A stretch of 64,000 nt of DNA, taken from positions 4,892,001 through 4,956,000 of the forward strand of contig JAJFZO010000230.1 of assembly GCA_021397835.1 (NCBI GenBank), in the 5' to 3' direction. The translations under genes and the position numbers were made by a program. The notes under the pieces are model-generated. The model ran no database searches. It saw only the letters and a program-made list of their open reading frames with translations, and was not told the origin of the DNA. Below, one piece after another: positions 11,826 through 24,958 of the stretch (its first letter is position 1; each line of letters opens with the position of its first letter). The stretch is from Moringa oleifera (lineage: Eukaryota > Streptophyta > Magnoliopsida > Brassicales > Moringaceae).

Positions 11826-13249
11826 TCTCATAAATTTATTTGGCGCATTATAATTGGTTGCAGAAAGGTTAGGAAAGAAACTGTACTGTAATTCTTGTTG
11901 CCTTGGGAATCAATAAAAGGTTGATGTTTCTTTTTTGAGTTCTTTACTTTCCAAAAAAAGTTATTTGGTTATCTCCCTTATTTTTCTATTCATCAATCAT
12001 TAACAGCATGATTAGTTGATAAAAATATTAATTTTTTTTTACTTTATTTTGTATAGAATTATTTTATTAATATTTAATTTATTTTTATCACAGAATTGTA
12101 ATTATTTAAACAAATTTTATGTTTTAAAAATTCAAAATAACTATTTCGAAGTGAATCCTCGAAATACCTATTTCATGAAACAAAAAATTGATATTCATCA
12201 ATCATTAAGGGTTTTCTTGAAATTAATTCAAGAACAGAGAGTTCTCCAAGTTTACTGGAGCTTTTCTCAAATGATATCACAAATGAATTGTTTCATGGCT
12301 TAGATTATTTAATTTTTTTATTTATTAAGATAAAAACAAATATTTTAAAAAAATTATACTAATTCGGTTTTTATTTAAAATATAATATATTAATCAATTC
12401 AAATTTTATATTTAAACTAGTTTTCAAGTCATGAAATAATTATTAATGTATTTGATAATAATAACAACAACAATAATATTTTATCTTATTTTTATTTTTA
12501 TTAATTTTTACTTTTATTAAATTTTTTTATTTCTTGTTAAGATATATATTATGTGCTTCTAAAAAAAAAATTAAATTCAACTACTAATAGTAATTAAACT
12601 AAACCAATATGGTTTACATAAAATCGTAGAAATCTATTCATAATATCCAAAAGTATACATCTATTTTTTTTATTATAATATTAAAATATAAATTTAATAA
12701 TATACTATATCATTCATGTAATTTTTGATAATTATATGGTCAAATTAATTTATTGATATCATTTTGTATAGTAAATTTTTATATTAAATACAAATTTTTT
12801 TTAGAAAATAATTTTTTATATTAAATATATTTATATTATAATAGTTATTAATATTATAATTTTTAAAATTAAAAATTTAAATAATAAATTTGTAAAATAA
12901 AATGTGAAAAAAATTGAGAATAACACAAACATCTAAAAATATAGGAATTAAAAAACTAAATTCATAAAATTTATATTATATTTAAGCAAAACCAAAGATA
13001 AAACCATTACACGTAACATAAATTTGACCTACTCTTATTTAAATTCACAAAGTGCAAATTTTAAACAATTAAAAATTAATTTTTTGTCTTACTCATAAAA
13101 AATTTTAAAAAAAGATTTAGTAAACAATGAGAAGATAATAATAATAATAATCTTTGTAAAAATGAATGTAAATAACAGCAAAACAAATCTATTTGTTTCT
13201 CATCAAAGGAGAGAAACATTATTAACAAAAAAACTTTAAAAAATAAGTA
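11826..13249. other. Intergenic, AT-rich, no gene seen
   Basis: An open frame at 12016-12303 has no recognisable domain and an A/T-driven composition. The rest is long A/T runs. Nothing else is supportable. Confidence 0.5.
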
Positions 13250-13760
13250 AGTTCCCATTAACTTTAATATTAAAGTTGTGTTATCAATCAAACTTTTATA
13301 TTTAAAAATAATAAATTTATTTTTAATCAATTAATTTGATCTAATTGAATTTTATTAAAAAATTAAAAATTAAAAATATTCAAATTAAAGATCTTGTACA
13401 AAGAAATTTTGCTTGAAATTTTTCATAAATGTAAAAAAATATTTATAGTACAATTATATAAAAGTTTCAGTTTTTTTAAGTATTAAAAATATATTTTTTA
13501 AAAATTTATAATGTTAAAAATTTATAAAAAATAAATCTCACAACAAAAATTATTTAAATTTGAGGATAGATTTGAAATAAAGTGAATAATTTATTTAAGT
13601 TATTTTGAGTATTTCAACTATAAAATACCTTTAATTTTTTGTAATTATTTGATTTAAAGTTGAATCTAAATCAAATTAAAAAATTAAAATTCGATTTGTC
13701 ACTTGTTGAATATAAGATTTAGTAATATAGGGTCTAAGATTTTATGATATTTTTATCGTT
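13250..13760. mobile_element. Foldback (MITE-like) element, copy 2
   Basis: The left arm includes TATCAATCAAACTTTTATA and TATTCAAATTAAAGATCTTG. The right arm carries diverged complements (AATTAAAAAATTAAAATTCG, then TTGAATATAAGATTTAG). The order of blocks matches the element at 5092-5652. It is non-coding and more diverged than copy 1. Confidence 0.5.
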
Positions 13761-14672
13761 AAATAATAGAATATGTAATGTCTTTTAAAAATCAAAGAGT
13801 CTGACAATTTCATTTTTAATTACTTTTCTTTTTTCAATTTGGCCACCATTATGAAATACTTCAGTTTTTTTTCATGTTATTTTTATAAATATAAGAAAAA
13901 TTATAAAATAATAAAAAATAATATATTTTTATTTTGATATTATCGTAAATAAATATAATAATTTTTTACTAGATCCATTAACATGGCACGAACTCAAAAT
14001 AAAATAATAGATTTTAGGTTTGATATAAATGGATTTCGGCGATAATTGAGTCAAAATACGATAAAATTTTGTGTGTTGTAAGTTGACCGAAGAGTTCATT
14101 TTTGACCCATTTAATTCGATAACCAAAAGAGTGTCATTTTAATATATATCAAATATTATATAGTTTTAAAGTTATTTTTTAAAATTTAATATATATCCAA
14201 TACTCTTATCTCTTATTTACGTATTTTGAAATTTGAGCCTAATATTTATTATTTTATGATATTATAAATTTGATTTTTATACTAAGTGTTTATTATTTTA
14301 TGTGTTATTTGGATTTTATTGAGTGAAATAATTAAATAAATTAATTATATAAGTTAACAAGTTAAAAGGATTAAAAAGTTAATTAAATATGTCAAACATG
14401 TTAAAGTAAATAATATTGAATAAATATAACTAATTAATTAAATAGATTAAACATATTATGATATCGTATAAACCATTTAATAAACAAATCATATTTAAAT
14501 TTACTAATTTAATCTTTTTAGTAATCATATCATGTTCATATCATGCCTCAACACATTATTATGATAAATCGACATGATGTGAACCTAACTCATGAATCTT
14601 AATTACTATCCTTAGTCGTGAAGGTTGCTTTACAATGGTTTAAACATATACATATTATAATAAAAAAATATT
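13761..14672. other. Intergenic, AT-rich, no gene seen
   Basis: One 65-codon minus frame at 13929-14126 has no recognisable feature. I see nothing else. Confidence 0.5.
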
Positions 14673-15320
14673 GAGTAAATATCATTTAAAATTTTGAACT
14701 TTACACTATCTCTTCAAACAGACACTAAGTTTCAAAATGTATCCAAATTAACTTTGACTTTTTAATTTTGTCCAAATTGGATCTTAATTGCAAACGCCTT
14801 TTAAATTAATTTCTTCTATGAGGGCATTATCGTCCATTAAATTCTTCATTTCTTTCCCTTCAGAGAAAACGCAGAGCCCTGTTGCTCGAAGAGAGAGAAA
14901 AGAAAGATAAGAGGAAAAAGAAAAAGAAAAGTTGTAAATTAATTGAGATTTTCTTGTTGAAAAATCGAGTATTAGTGATATATATACTAATTGAAGCTGA
15001 ATTTGTCAATGGAAAGTGAAAGTTCGTCCGAAGACTCATCCTATCAAACCTTCAAATTTGTAATTGCGATATTAGGGCAAAATTACATACCTCATGAACA
15101 ACAAGAAACTCAAGAAGAAGATTTTGGGATTGTAGGAAGAATATTATGCAATCAAATTTTCAAATTTTTTGATACCGAGTGACGAATTGAGAGCGAAAAA
15201 CGAGATTTAAGTTTCGGGGGAAAAAACCAAAATGGAAAGAAAACCAAAATAGGGAAAACGCTGTCGTTTACCTCTATATATTCTACTGATGTAATGTCTT
15301 TTTTACCTTTCAATAAATCC
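14673..15320 (+). mobile_element. Truncated member of the TIR element family found at 39689-40837
   Basis: The left end GAGTAAATATCATTTAAAA and the following 110 bases match the left TIR at 39689. The leader also matches (GAGAAAAC-CAG, then TTGCTCGAAGAGAGAG against TTGCTTGAAAAGAGAG), as does the right internal part with its ATATATxCTACTGxTGTAAT block near 15280. The right TIR is missing or too diverged to see. Where the 39.7-kb copy has foreign gene DNA, this copy has a 63-codon Glu/Ser-rich frame (14991-15182) of unknown meaning. Confidence 0.65.
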
Positions 15321-17270
15321 ATTTAAGTATTCAAATGAAATCATACAAACAATTTAGAAGTAATTTATTATTATAAAAGCACATTTTTTTAATCTCCTCA
15401 TGAAATTTTAAAATATTATAAACTTAAAAAAATTAATGCTATTATTGACCATTATTGGCTTTTTATAAATTTTTTTAATGAAAAACGATTTAGATATTTT
15501 TAATCTAAACTGCTGATGATATTTTAAAAATAAAATTATTTTTAATTTATTATATAAAATATTGTGAATAAATTTATAATTTTAAATTTATTAAATTATT
15601 AAGTGTCAGTGTTTTTTTAGTTAAAAAATCTATATTTAATACGAAATGCTCATAACTAATGCATTATGCTTAAGATATTGGCCTTGGACCAAATGCTAAT
15701 GGTTAACAATTGACCAACACTAGAAACTGTTGCTGTGTTTACCCTATTGTTTGAAATCGCTTGGCAATTTGATCAAATTTTATGAGTTTGTTTATCCATA
15801 TACGACAAGAACTAGAACTAAGTTAATTTGACACGAAATCATAGAAGGAAAACAAAACTAGTGGCCATAAATGAAGTGAATCATAATCGGAATTGCTTTC
15901 CCTACAAGATCAATTAGACAATTTTGGCAGATTGAATAAAAATTTTTAGTGAAATGGCATTACAAATAGGTTTAGTTGATTGAAATTTCCATGAAGCAAG
16001 ACCTCAGCATCAATGGCTTGGCACGGAGAGTCATAGGTCAGTCTGCATACAACAGGGGACTCTGCTTCCTTGACTTCTCCATTAATGGATATAAACTGAA
16101 TCCAAGTTTTGTTTCACAGGCTTTACCCAGCTGTATGCACTATGTACAGTATCCTGCAAACTTGACCAAATTGATAAGGCTACAAGAAAGGTTAAATTGA
16201 GTGTGTCACTTTCCTGAGAAAGAGAGGCTTCCATTGACATTTAGCAGAAGAAATTAAGGGAATGCCTTACGATCTGCAGCTTTTGCCAGCTGCTATCTTC
16301 TAATGAGAGTGTGTTGGCACGTTGCAGCTACAGGCTACTAGAGATGACAATTACCAATCAGCTTGCCAATCTTGATTGTATATGGTTAGTGTTAATGGCA
16401 GAATGGTGAGATGATTAGCAGATATGACAAGCTTTTGGCTATTCTCTTATCTCTTTACTCTAATTAGTATGACAGAAAAGAGAATCAACCCCCTTGGAGC
16501 AAATATGAAAGAGCCTGTTTTGCAAAAAATGAGAAGAAAACAAAAAGAATTCTGCAACTAGGTGGCTAGAGAAAATGTGAACTCTCTTGTTTCTTTTCAC
16601 TTTTTTCTGAATACTAATTGATCAGAAGAATTCAACCATCTGAAACACAAAACTCCAAGGTCTCTTGTTTAATTTCCATGAATTACAAGTTAGAAAGAAT
16701 GATATAAGAGGCTGAAAACAAGCATACTGTCTAATAAAATTTGTCGAAATTCTATTGTTTCTCTTGTTCATTGGGACAAAGCAGTGGAATCAAGGAGAAA
16801 GTGAAGAAGAGAAATGCGCTGAGTAATCATGGAAGATACAGACATGACTGTAAAACAATCTGATTAAGGAATGCTATTCTGTATTCATTTCCCTACTTTA
16901 ATCCTTTATTGCAGCCTTTAAATTGCTGCAAATGAATTCTCAGACAACTTGAAGAACACGAGAAAATGTGAAACTTCTGTATGAACTTATAAAGCATAAA
17001 GTGCTTAAGTTTGAAAACCTTGCTAATAAGCTAAATCTAAAAAAAGCAGTTCAATCTACAAATCTCTCTCATTCTGAGAATTAAAGGCTGGATAAAATGA
17101 GAAGGTATTTTGTGTAGTAAAGGGTATAATACTGTCTTGAATACCAGGAATTATCACTACATTTTTGGATTATTTTTTTATTTCATGAACCGAAAGAAGA
17201 GAAGAATTCCAAATTAGGGTTGCAATAAAACAAAACGCACATGCAGTTTTGGACACGTTTCACACTAAGA
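15321..17270. other. Intergenic region upstream of the peroxidase gene
   Basis: The first 370 bases are AT-rich. From about 15690 composition becomes more balanced, but no frame with a recognisable domain appears. A 74-codon frame at 15976-16200 is not recognisable. The last part presumably holds distal promoter sequence of the peroxidase gene. Confidence 0.45.
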
Positions 17271-17276
17271 CACTGC

Positions 17277-17285
17277 TATATTTAA
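17277..17285 (+). promoter_or_regulatory. Putative TATA box of the peroxidase gene
   Basis: TATATTTAA lies about 95 bp upstream of the peroxidase ATG, at a plausible distance for a short leader. The CT-rich stretch that follows fits a plant 5' leader. Prediction is by position and motif only. Confidence 0.45.
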
Positions 17286-17378
17286 GAAACCATTTGCTTC
17301 CATCTGAAGATATGTTATGCACGCCTTCCTTTTCTCTCTTTTCTTTCTGTCACTGCTCTGTTTTCTTTCTCCTTGTTC

Positions 17379-18716
17379 ATGGCAGTCTTGTCCTTCAAAA
17401 TGCTCAGTTATGATCCGAAGGCCGTGAGTTTTGCCTTCATTGTTGCTTACAGTCTTCTGGGTGTTTCACTTGGCCAACTTCAAGTCGGTTCCTACTCCAA
17501 GACTTGTCCCACTGCTGAATCTATTGTCCGCAAGGTGGTTCAAGAAGCCGTAGCTGCTGACCCCAGGACTGCTGCAGTGCTGCTGAGGCTGCACTTCCAT
17601 GACTGCTTCGTTGAAGTCTGTCTCTCCGCCCCCCCCCCCCCCCCCCCCCTTCCACCCCCCGCCTTCTATCTGTCAGAGACAAATGCACAGATACACGTGC
17701 TTTCTATTCAGTACAGTGACGTAACTTCTCTGGTTTGTCTGTTTTACGTTTCACTTTCAGGGCTGTGACGGGTCAATACTGATACAGTTAGACAACGGTG
17801 AAAGGGGTGCATTTGGTAACCAAGGCCTAGGCGGTGATGAGATCATAGAGAAAGCCAAAACAAAGCTGGAGCGCGCCTGCCCTGGCGTAGTGTCTTGTGC
17901 AGACATTGTTGCTTTAGCTGCTAGAGATGCTGTATCCTTGGTACTAGGAAAACTATAAGAATTCTTTCCAGTCTGTCTGAATTTTGCAGATATCTGTCAT
18001 TTCTGCTGTTAGTTCCATAATCGATATCGATTTCGGTGTTAAAAGATGGTCTGTACTTTGCAGACTCAGGGGCCATTCTACGAGGTCCAGACAGGGCGAA
18101 GAGATGGAAGGGTTTCAAACATGACGCTGGCTGAAAACTTGCCTGAGGTTGACGACTCAATTCTGGTTCTCAAATCCAAGTTTCGAGAAAAGGGTCTTTC
18201 AGATAAAGACCTTGTGCTTCTCAGTAGTGGTATGTCTACAGTCTCCACATAATCTGAATTAGAAATATGATACGTAGAGAGACTAAGAAAGGCAATGAAA
18301 TTTCAGGTGCACATACCATTGGACTCGCTGCTTGCTTCTTCATGCAAAAAAGGCTGTACAGCTTCTCTCCAGGTGGTGGCTCTGATCCGGCAATCCACCC
18401 GAAGTTACTGCCCCAACTGAAGGCCAAATGTCCTGTGGGTTCCAATGGAGAAAAAATACCTCTCGACTGGAACTCTGAGCTCATATTTGATGATCAAATC
18501 TTCCGCAATATCAAGAATGGCTTCGCTGTGATAGCTTCAGATGCAAGGCTATACGATGACCGGGACACCAGGCACATAATAAATTCCTATGTCTTTGCTA
18601 GGAATTCTTCATCTTTTAAGGCTGATTTCGCTGAGGCAATGGTGAAGATGGGTAATATCAACGTGAAGACAGGTTCACAAGGAGAGATTAGGCGTGTCTG
18701 CAAAGCTGTTAACTGA
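17379..18716 (+). CDS. Class III secretory peroxidase, PER43-like
   Basis: A haem peroxidase that uses hydrogen peroxide to oxidise phenolics in the cell wall or vacuole. Exons 17379-17615, 17761-17940, 18064-18229 and 18307-18716 join in frame to 330 residues, the usual size. The start is the ATG at 17379; an upstream TTG is only frame extension. A hydrophobic signal peptide ends near residue 33, before the family's QLxxGxYSxTCP start. The distal catalytic motif RLHFHDCF is at 70-77 (Arg70, His74). GCDGS and the [16 protein letters not shown] motif follow. The proximal haem-ligand His197 lies in SGAHTIG. The order GRRDGRVSN, then PGGGSDPAI, then RNIKNGFAV and GEIRRVC at the end is that of Arabidopsis peroxidase 43. 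Three introns are typical of the family. Intron 1 has a long poly-C tract. Confidence 0.93.
17627..17650 (+). repeat. Poly-C tract in peroxidase intron 1
   Basis: About 20 consecutive C residues begin 12 bases after the first donor site, followed by more C-rich sequence. It lies close to the splice site and is likely length-variable. The donor GAA/GTCTGT just before it is weak, but frame and family alignment fix it. Confidence 0.85.
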
Positions 18717-19321
18717 GTTCATCTTGATGTTATGCAGCTTTGGCCCTAGAAGTATAAAGGGTAGATTCTGTCTTTGGTGGATAAGACCTAGAACTGGGGA
18801 TTTGGTCATAGGTAAGGAGCTTAACAAAACAGAGAAACTGTCAAATTTCTGCATTCTATAGTTGTTGAAATAGGTTATTCGGCAGAACTTCTTTCTGTTA
18901 TTGTATATGCTTAGTTCTTGAATAATGAGAAACATATGCAAGAATTTCCACATTGGTGATTGACATTGCCCTTCGGGTTTTCTTTTATTTTAAAGAACAA
19001 TTGAGAATCAATCAGCCATTAAAATACTGAAAACAGAGGGAATAATGCATTGATTCCGACTGGCAATATTCATGAATTTAATAAGAAAATTGATGCTTTC
19101 TCTTTAGCAATGTTCCATTTGCAGCTTTCTGGTTACATTCTAAGGCAGTATGGCATGTTTTGCTCGCCTGCCTACAGAGACAGCAATCCCAGAATTGTTT
19201 AGGTGTCCTATATTCAATTCACTCTCATAACTCATAAAAGGTTAAGAGTTTTGCCAGTGGGCGCATAAAATTCATACTCTGGGTGTTCCCGAAACGAAGA
19301 GAAGAGGCAAAACCCATCACC
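18717..19321. other. Spacer between peroxidase and GT47 first-exon copy
   Basis: It contains the presumed 3' UTR of the peroxidase and a presumed promoter for the exon-like copy that follows. No other gene is visible. Confidence 0.5.
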
Positions 19322-19708
19322 ATGCAAAAGGTTTCCTGGGGATCAGGGAGTTTTAAGGACAAGAAGGCAAAAGCTTTGAACCCAGAACACCGTAGACTAT
19401 GCACGGGCGCCCACCGGATTGTTGCGGTGTCGCTGATCGCCGCCACCTTCTTCATCACCGGGCTCTTTAATCGTTCTTCCACTCCATGCAGCGCCAACTC
19501 CTTCCTTGGTCAGGACCGCTCGTCATGGAACCTCTTGCAGTTCAACGGTGGATATCTATCGTGGCCCCAGAGAGCATATGGGTCCTATCTCTCCTTCAAG
19601 ATCTACGTCTATGAAGAAGACGAGATCGACGGTTTGAAGCCGTTGATGCACGGGCGAGATGGCTCCATCCCGCCTCCTATTTGCCTTCACGGCCAGTGGG
19701 GTACTCAG
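19322..19708 (+). pseudogene. Isolated duplicate of the GT47 first exon
   Basis: From ATG 19322 an open 129-codon frame runs to a clean donor (ACTCAG/GTAATT). It has the same layout as exon 1 of the gene at 21056: a membrane anchor (SLIAATFFITGLF), a stem, LSWPQRAYGS, the start of the exostosin domain (KIYVYEEDEIDGL) and HGQWGTQ at the splice site. No exon 2 follows before the next gene; instead about 1.1 kb of AT-rich DNA intervenes. The reading frame is intact, so it is either a recent partial tandem duplicate or an alternative first exon spliced to the downstream gene. The donor phase (0) would allow the latter. Confidence 0.7.
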
Positions 19709-19734
19709 GTAATTTCATTTTCTTATCATTAGCA

Positions 19735-20890
19735 AATAACAAAAGAAAACGGGGTCATTATTTATTTTCTTGGTCACCTGCCTTTTCTTTAAAGAGTTTG
19801 GAACTGTTGGGAGATTGACCAATCGATAACAATTTAATAAAATAAATAATTTATATATTTTTAAAGATGTAATAAATTATATTTATTTATATTAATAATT
19901 CAAATTTTTTTGATAAATATTAATAATTAATAAAACAAATAACAGTGATATAAATTTTTAATATTTATTTTATATGATCAATTAAATTTTAATGTTTGAA
20001 TTAATTTTAAATTTATTGATTTAATTTAAATTTAAATTTTAACTAAATAAGTATAAAAAATTATTGTCAAAATATTTAAAAAATAATTTAAATGAGTTTT
20101 CATTTTATTTTGAGTCACTATTTAAATAATATCTATTTAAAATTTTCATAAATTTTTCAAAATTTTAATAATTTTAATTTTAATTTTTTCTAATTAAATA
20201 TTTTTAATTAAAATTTATTATTTAAAATTTAATTTAATTTAAATTAATAAATTAAAATTTAATTAATAAGTTTTAAATATTAAATTTATTTAATAACATA
20301 AAATAAACATCAAAATTTAATGTAACATTTGTTTTAATAAAATATAAGATTAATTACATGAAAAAAATTTATATTTTGTTTACCGCTTCAAATTGAAAAA
20401 ATTTATAAAAAAATTTCATGTATTTGAGATTTATATTTTTTGTTAATGTAAAATTTTTATCTATAATTTTTATTAATGATAATTATTTTGCGTGCTTACG
20501 AGATATGCATGTTACTCATATGATTTTTACTCATACAATTATTTTATTATCTTTTTTTAAAATATTATTAAAAATAAATAAATATTTATTGTTTTTATTT
20601 TTTAAAATATTAATAATTTAAATATTTTTATTAAATTTAATATAAAAATAATATTTTATTTATTTTGATAATATTTTTAAAAAATATCAAAATAATTATA
20701 CAATTAAAATTATATACATATAATTAATATTAATAAAAATTATAAATAAAAATTTTATATTAAAATTTAAATAAATATAAATTTTAATAAATTTAATTTC
20801 TTAAATAAATTTTAACTTGAAACAATAAATAAAATTTATGTTTTTTTTGATGTAGTTAATTCTAAAATTTATCTCAAATCATAACTTGAA
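19735..20890. other. AT-rich insertion-like block between the two GT47 first exons
   Basis: Composition changes abruptly at about 19820 and back at about 20905. Inside, blocks near 19960-20320 look like a decayed relative of the foldback elements (AATAACATAAAATAAACATC at the right end). The block probably represents element DNA that inserted into or replaced the remainder of a duplicated gene. No open frame is recognisable. Confidence 0.4.
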
Positions 20891-21055
20891 AAATATTATA
20901 AATAAAATTAACTCTTTGGATTGCCCAAAGAGTTCCGTGCCAACCTGCCCATTTCCTTCAAAGCGCGTCATGAAAAAACGCTGTCGTTTCGTACTTTCCC
21001 ATCTTCGTCTCCAAACATCTTCACTGAAATAATGACACAAAACTGAGGGGGGAAC

Positions 21056-24000
21056 ATGGCAAGCACGAACAACAAATTCAGGAACTTGAGTCCTCACCAC
21101 CACAATGCCACTCCCTGCACCCGCACCCATCAGATTGGCGCCCTCATCCTTATCTCTGCCACTTTCTTCATCACTAGGTTCTTCGATCAGTCACTCTCTC
21201 CCTTCCCTACCACCTATTCTCTGGCCCATTACGGCCGCACATCGCAAACCGTCGACCGCCTCGCAGTCGGCGGTGATGGAAAGTCGCTTTCGTGGCCACA
21301 GAGTGGCTATGGTTCTCACCTCTCGCTCAAGATCTACGTCTACGACGAAAACGAGATCGACGGACTGAGAACCTTGATGTACGGTAGAGAAGGAAACACA
21401 GAAATCAATGTTTGTCTCAAAGGCCAGTGGGGCACGCAGGTTGCTTCACCTTCTTAATTTGGACAACTTTATTTAGCTTGTACTCTTGCTTTTCATTATT
21501 CAACTCGTTTTCGCATTTGGATGCATTGTAAATTCACCTGGAGTTTAAATTGTATTTATCTGTTAGTTTCGCTGGAAAGTTGGGAATTCAGCTTTCATGG
21601 AATTGTTATTGCAAAATGTATATTTGAGCTTCTAACTAATGTTAGTATCAGAATCATGGGATTATTGGAAATACTAATTTTTTGCTTGCTTATGGCTAAT
21701 TAGGTACTTGGCTTAGCAGCATTTATCCTTTGCATTGCTCTGCTAGCTATAGGACACAAAAACATATGTATTTAACCATTCATTGATGCTAATTTTGATA
21801 ATGTGATAGCAACTTTATCTATGAAATTTGTAGGTTAAAATACATAACTTGCTCCTAAAATCAAGATTTAGGACGAGAAAGAAAGAGGAAGCAGATCTGT
21901 TCTTTGTGCCAGCTTATGTTAAATGCGTACGAATGACGGGGGGTCTCAATGATAAAGAGATTGACTTGACCTATGTAAAGGTAAAATTGGATTCTTCATT
22001 TCATTTATTGGGAGATAATTAGCTTCAACTATAAATAATCTCTGACATTTGGTTTATCTTTGTTTCCAGGTCTTGAGCCAAATGCCGTACTTTAGACGGT
22101 CTGAAGGCCGTGACCACATATTTGTCTTCCCAAGGTATAACTGTTTCGGTCTTTGTCATTTGTTTCTTGTGTATGGAAACTTGATCTGATGAAATTACAA
22201 AGATGAATCATTGAGATATGCTGTTTGATGTCATTGATGCTAAATGCTAACTTTTCTTGCAATTGCAGTGGTGCTGGAGCTCACTTGTTTAGATCTTGGC
22301 AGACATACATAAATCGTTCCATAATACTTACTCCTGAGGTCCTGTGCTCACATCTGAACACGTTTTTTTCTGCTTTATTTGTTCTGCAGATTATTTTCTA
22401 CGTTATAATTAAGTATTTCCCCTGTCAACTGAACAGTGGATGATCTTCCATTATAGGACCTTAGAGCTTCAATCTACACATTGTTCCTCTATTGTTTATT
22501 CTTTTGTTCTCTTTTGCATTGAGGCATATGGTGCATTTGACTGAATCAATAGTATGCATTTAGTTCTAAATAGCTCGAGGACTGAGCAATAAATGAGATT
22601 AAGAATAAGATCAAAACTTTACTCTGTCGTCTTCACAAAATTATCTTGATCTAAGTTTTTTAAGACTGGCACTGGTCTTATGAAAATGCATCAATAGAAG
22701 AAGTCATTTTTAGATGCAGGATTTGAGCTTATAAAGAATGCCATAAGCTTCTAGTAATAATGCTTCAATGGTTCCTAAATCAAGATATGGTGCTCTGGAT
22801 CTCTTGAATTGCCAATAACAGGAAATTCTGGAATTTTAGAATATACATCGGAAATTGGTAGCAAATTAGTTGCTTGTGTTCAATAGACAGGGAAAGCTAT
22901 AGGGAATAAAATAGAATCACTAGTTTGAGATGAAGGTCATGGAATCGTGTCATGTGGGTCCTAGAAACTCATCCTATGTGCAGAAATAACTATCTTTAAT
23001 ATATTTCCCTGATGTTTACTGTGTATATTTAAGAATATTAGTTTGTTTGTTAGTGCAGGGTGACCGCACAGATAAGAAAGACACAAGTGCCTTCAATACA
23101 TGGAAAGATATCATCATTCCTGGAAATGTTGATGATGGTATGACTAAACATGGGAATACTCTGGTGCAGCCTTTGCCTCTCTCAAAGAGGAAGTATTTGG
23201 CAAATTACTTAGGTCGTGCACAAGGAAAAACCGGTCGTCTTAAGTTAATAGAGCTAGGAAAGCAATATCCAGACAAGGTATGTTTTCTTCTGAACATATT
23301 GATGTCCATTCTTTTATTTGTAGTATCACAAACTATTTACTTTAGTTAGTGTTTTTTTTTTTCCCAATTTTCTTTGGTGTATTGGTTGATAAATATAATT
23401 GTGAGGTTTTCCCCAACATTGTTGAAGATAATTAGTTTTGGATCAACGTACAACCTTTTTCTGTTTCCTCTTAATAACTTTCTTTTGGGCTTTTATTTTA
23501 CCTAAACATATATCTATATACGCTTGTGTTTTTGTTGGTATTGACTCAAATCTACGATTACTGTGACATTCTTTACTATTGTAACCTTTTTGTTCTTTGT
23601 TGGCTGGAGGGCTTGTTGGGGTTGTGCAGTTAAGTGTCATCCTTTCCCCTTTCTGTGGTTGTTATTACTTTTAGGCTTATGTATAAATACATCCTTTGTG
23701 GTTTAAAGCTTTAGGGGAGTTCTAGAAGCATGTTTTTTCTTTTTCATGGAATCTTATGGTTTGCACCATTGGTGCGAGGCGTTATGCCGTTAATTTTCAA
23801 ATATGCGAAACAAAATAACATAAGATGTTTACTATTGATGCAATTGCAACTTATATAATTGTCTTTCTTTTCAAGCACTTAAAATCGAAATAAAATATGC
23901 AATAAAAGAATGTAATATGTATTTAAGGGTAATTTGGTTCTAAAGGGTTACATATTGAGCAAATGGTGGAAACTACAGGTTGTTGTGTTGAAGGAAAATT

Positions 24001-24958
24001 CCTCGAGCTGCTATGGGAAAAATTCTGAAGTCAGGGGGAAGGGGGATTGTCTTTAAATGTTAGTGTTATTCTTCGTCTTGGCAGTTTCTGATGACCCTTT
24101 GCTATTTTTAGTTGCTTGGGTGATGCTTCTCATGCATGTTGACATGTATATGTTTGTGGCTTTGTGACTTTCTCTTTTGTGTGTGCGTTCTTTCAAATTT
24201 CAAATTATAAATTATGATTACTTTTAATTCATCTTGTATTTAGTGATGTAGAAAATATGATTATTTATAATTTAAACAGTTGGAATGTCCGGAGTTGAAG
24301 TTCCGTGGGCCTGATAAGCTCGGAAGGACTGAATATTTTGAACATCTGCGAAATGCCAAGTTCTGCCTTGCTCCACGTGGAGAGTCATCCTGGACTCTTC
24401 GCTTTTATGAGTCTTATTTTGTGGTCTCTCTCTCTCTCTCCTCTCCATATTTCTCTAGTTTCGATGTCACTATAGGCTAACTGAATGTTATATGGCGTTT
24501 GTTTAACAGGAGTGTGTCCCTGTCATCTTATCAGATCAAGTGGAACTACCCTTTCAGAATGTCATTGACTATTCCAAGATATCAATCAAATGGCCGTCAA
24601 CTCGAATAGGCCCTGAACTTTTGGACTACCTGGCTTCAATATCGGGTTAGATTGAGGACTGTTTGCTTCTTCCCATATTGCTTTACTCTTAAGGCATCCT
24701 AAAACTTAACCCTGGGCCTGCTTTACAGATGAACATATAGAGGGAATGATAGCCCGTGGTAGACAATTAAGATGCTTATTTGTTTATGCTCCAGAGTCAG
24801 AGCCATGTTCAGCAATGCAAGGAATAATGTGGGAACTCCAACGGAAAGTGAGGCAATTCCACCAGTCAGCTGAGACATTTTGGCTACATAATGGTACTAT
24901 TGTAAATAGAAACTTGGTTGATTTCACAAGTTGGAAACCTCCCATGCCTCTGCCTTGA
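21056..24958 (+). CDS. Exostosin-family (GT47) glycosyltransferase
   Basis: A Golgi type II membrane glycosyltransferase; GT47 enzymes build pectin, xylan or xyloglucan side chains, but the acceptor cannot be told here. Eight exons join in frame to 464 residues: 21056-21439, 21834-21980, 22070-22134, 22269-22338, 23059-23277, 24280-24423, 24510-24645, 24729-24958. A short cytosolic tail precedes the anchor at about 30-42 (LILISATFFITRF), then a stem and the exostosin domain from about residue 87 (LKIYVYDENEID). Later come DLFFVPAYV, the FVFPSGAGAH block and the C-terminal donor-binding stretch FCLAPRGESSW...RFYESYF with ECVPVILSD. The length suits the shorter plant GT47 members. An intact copy of its first exon lies 1.35 kb upstream. 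Confidence 0.9.
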
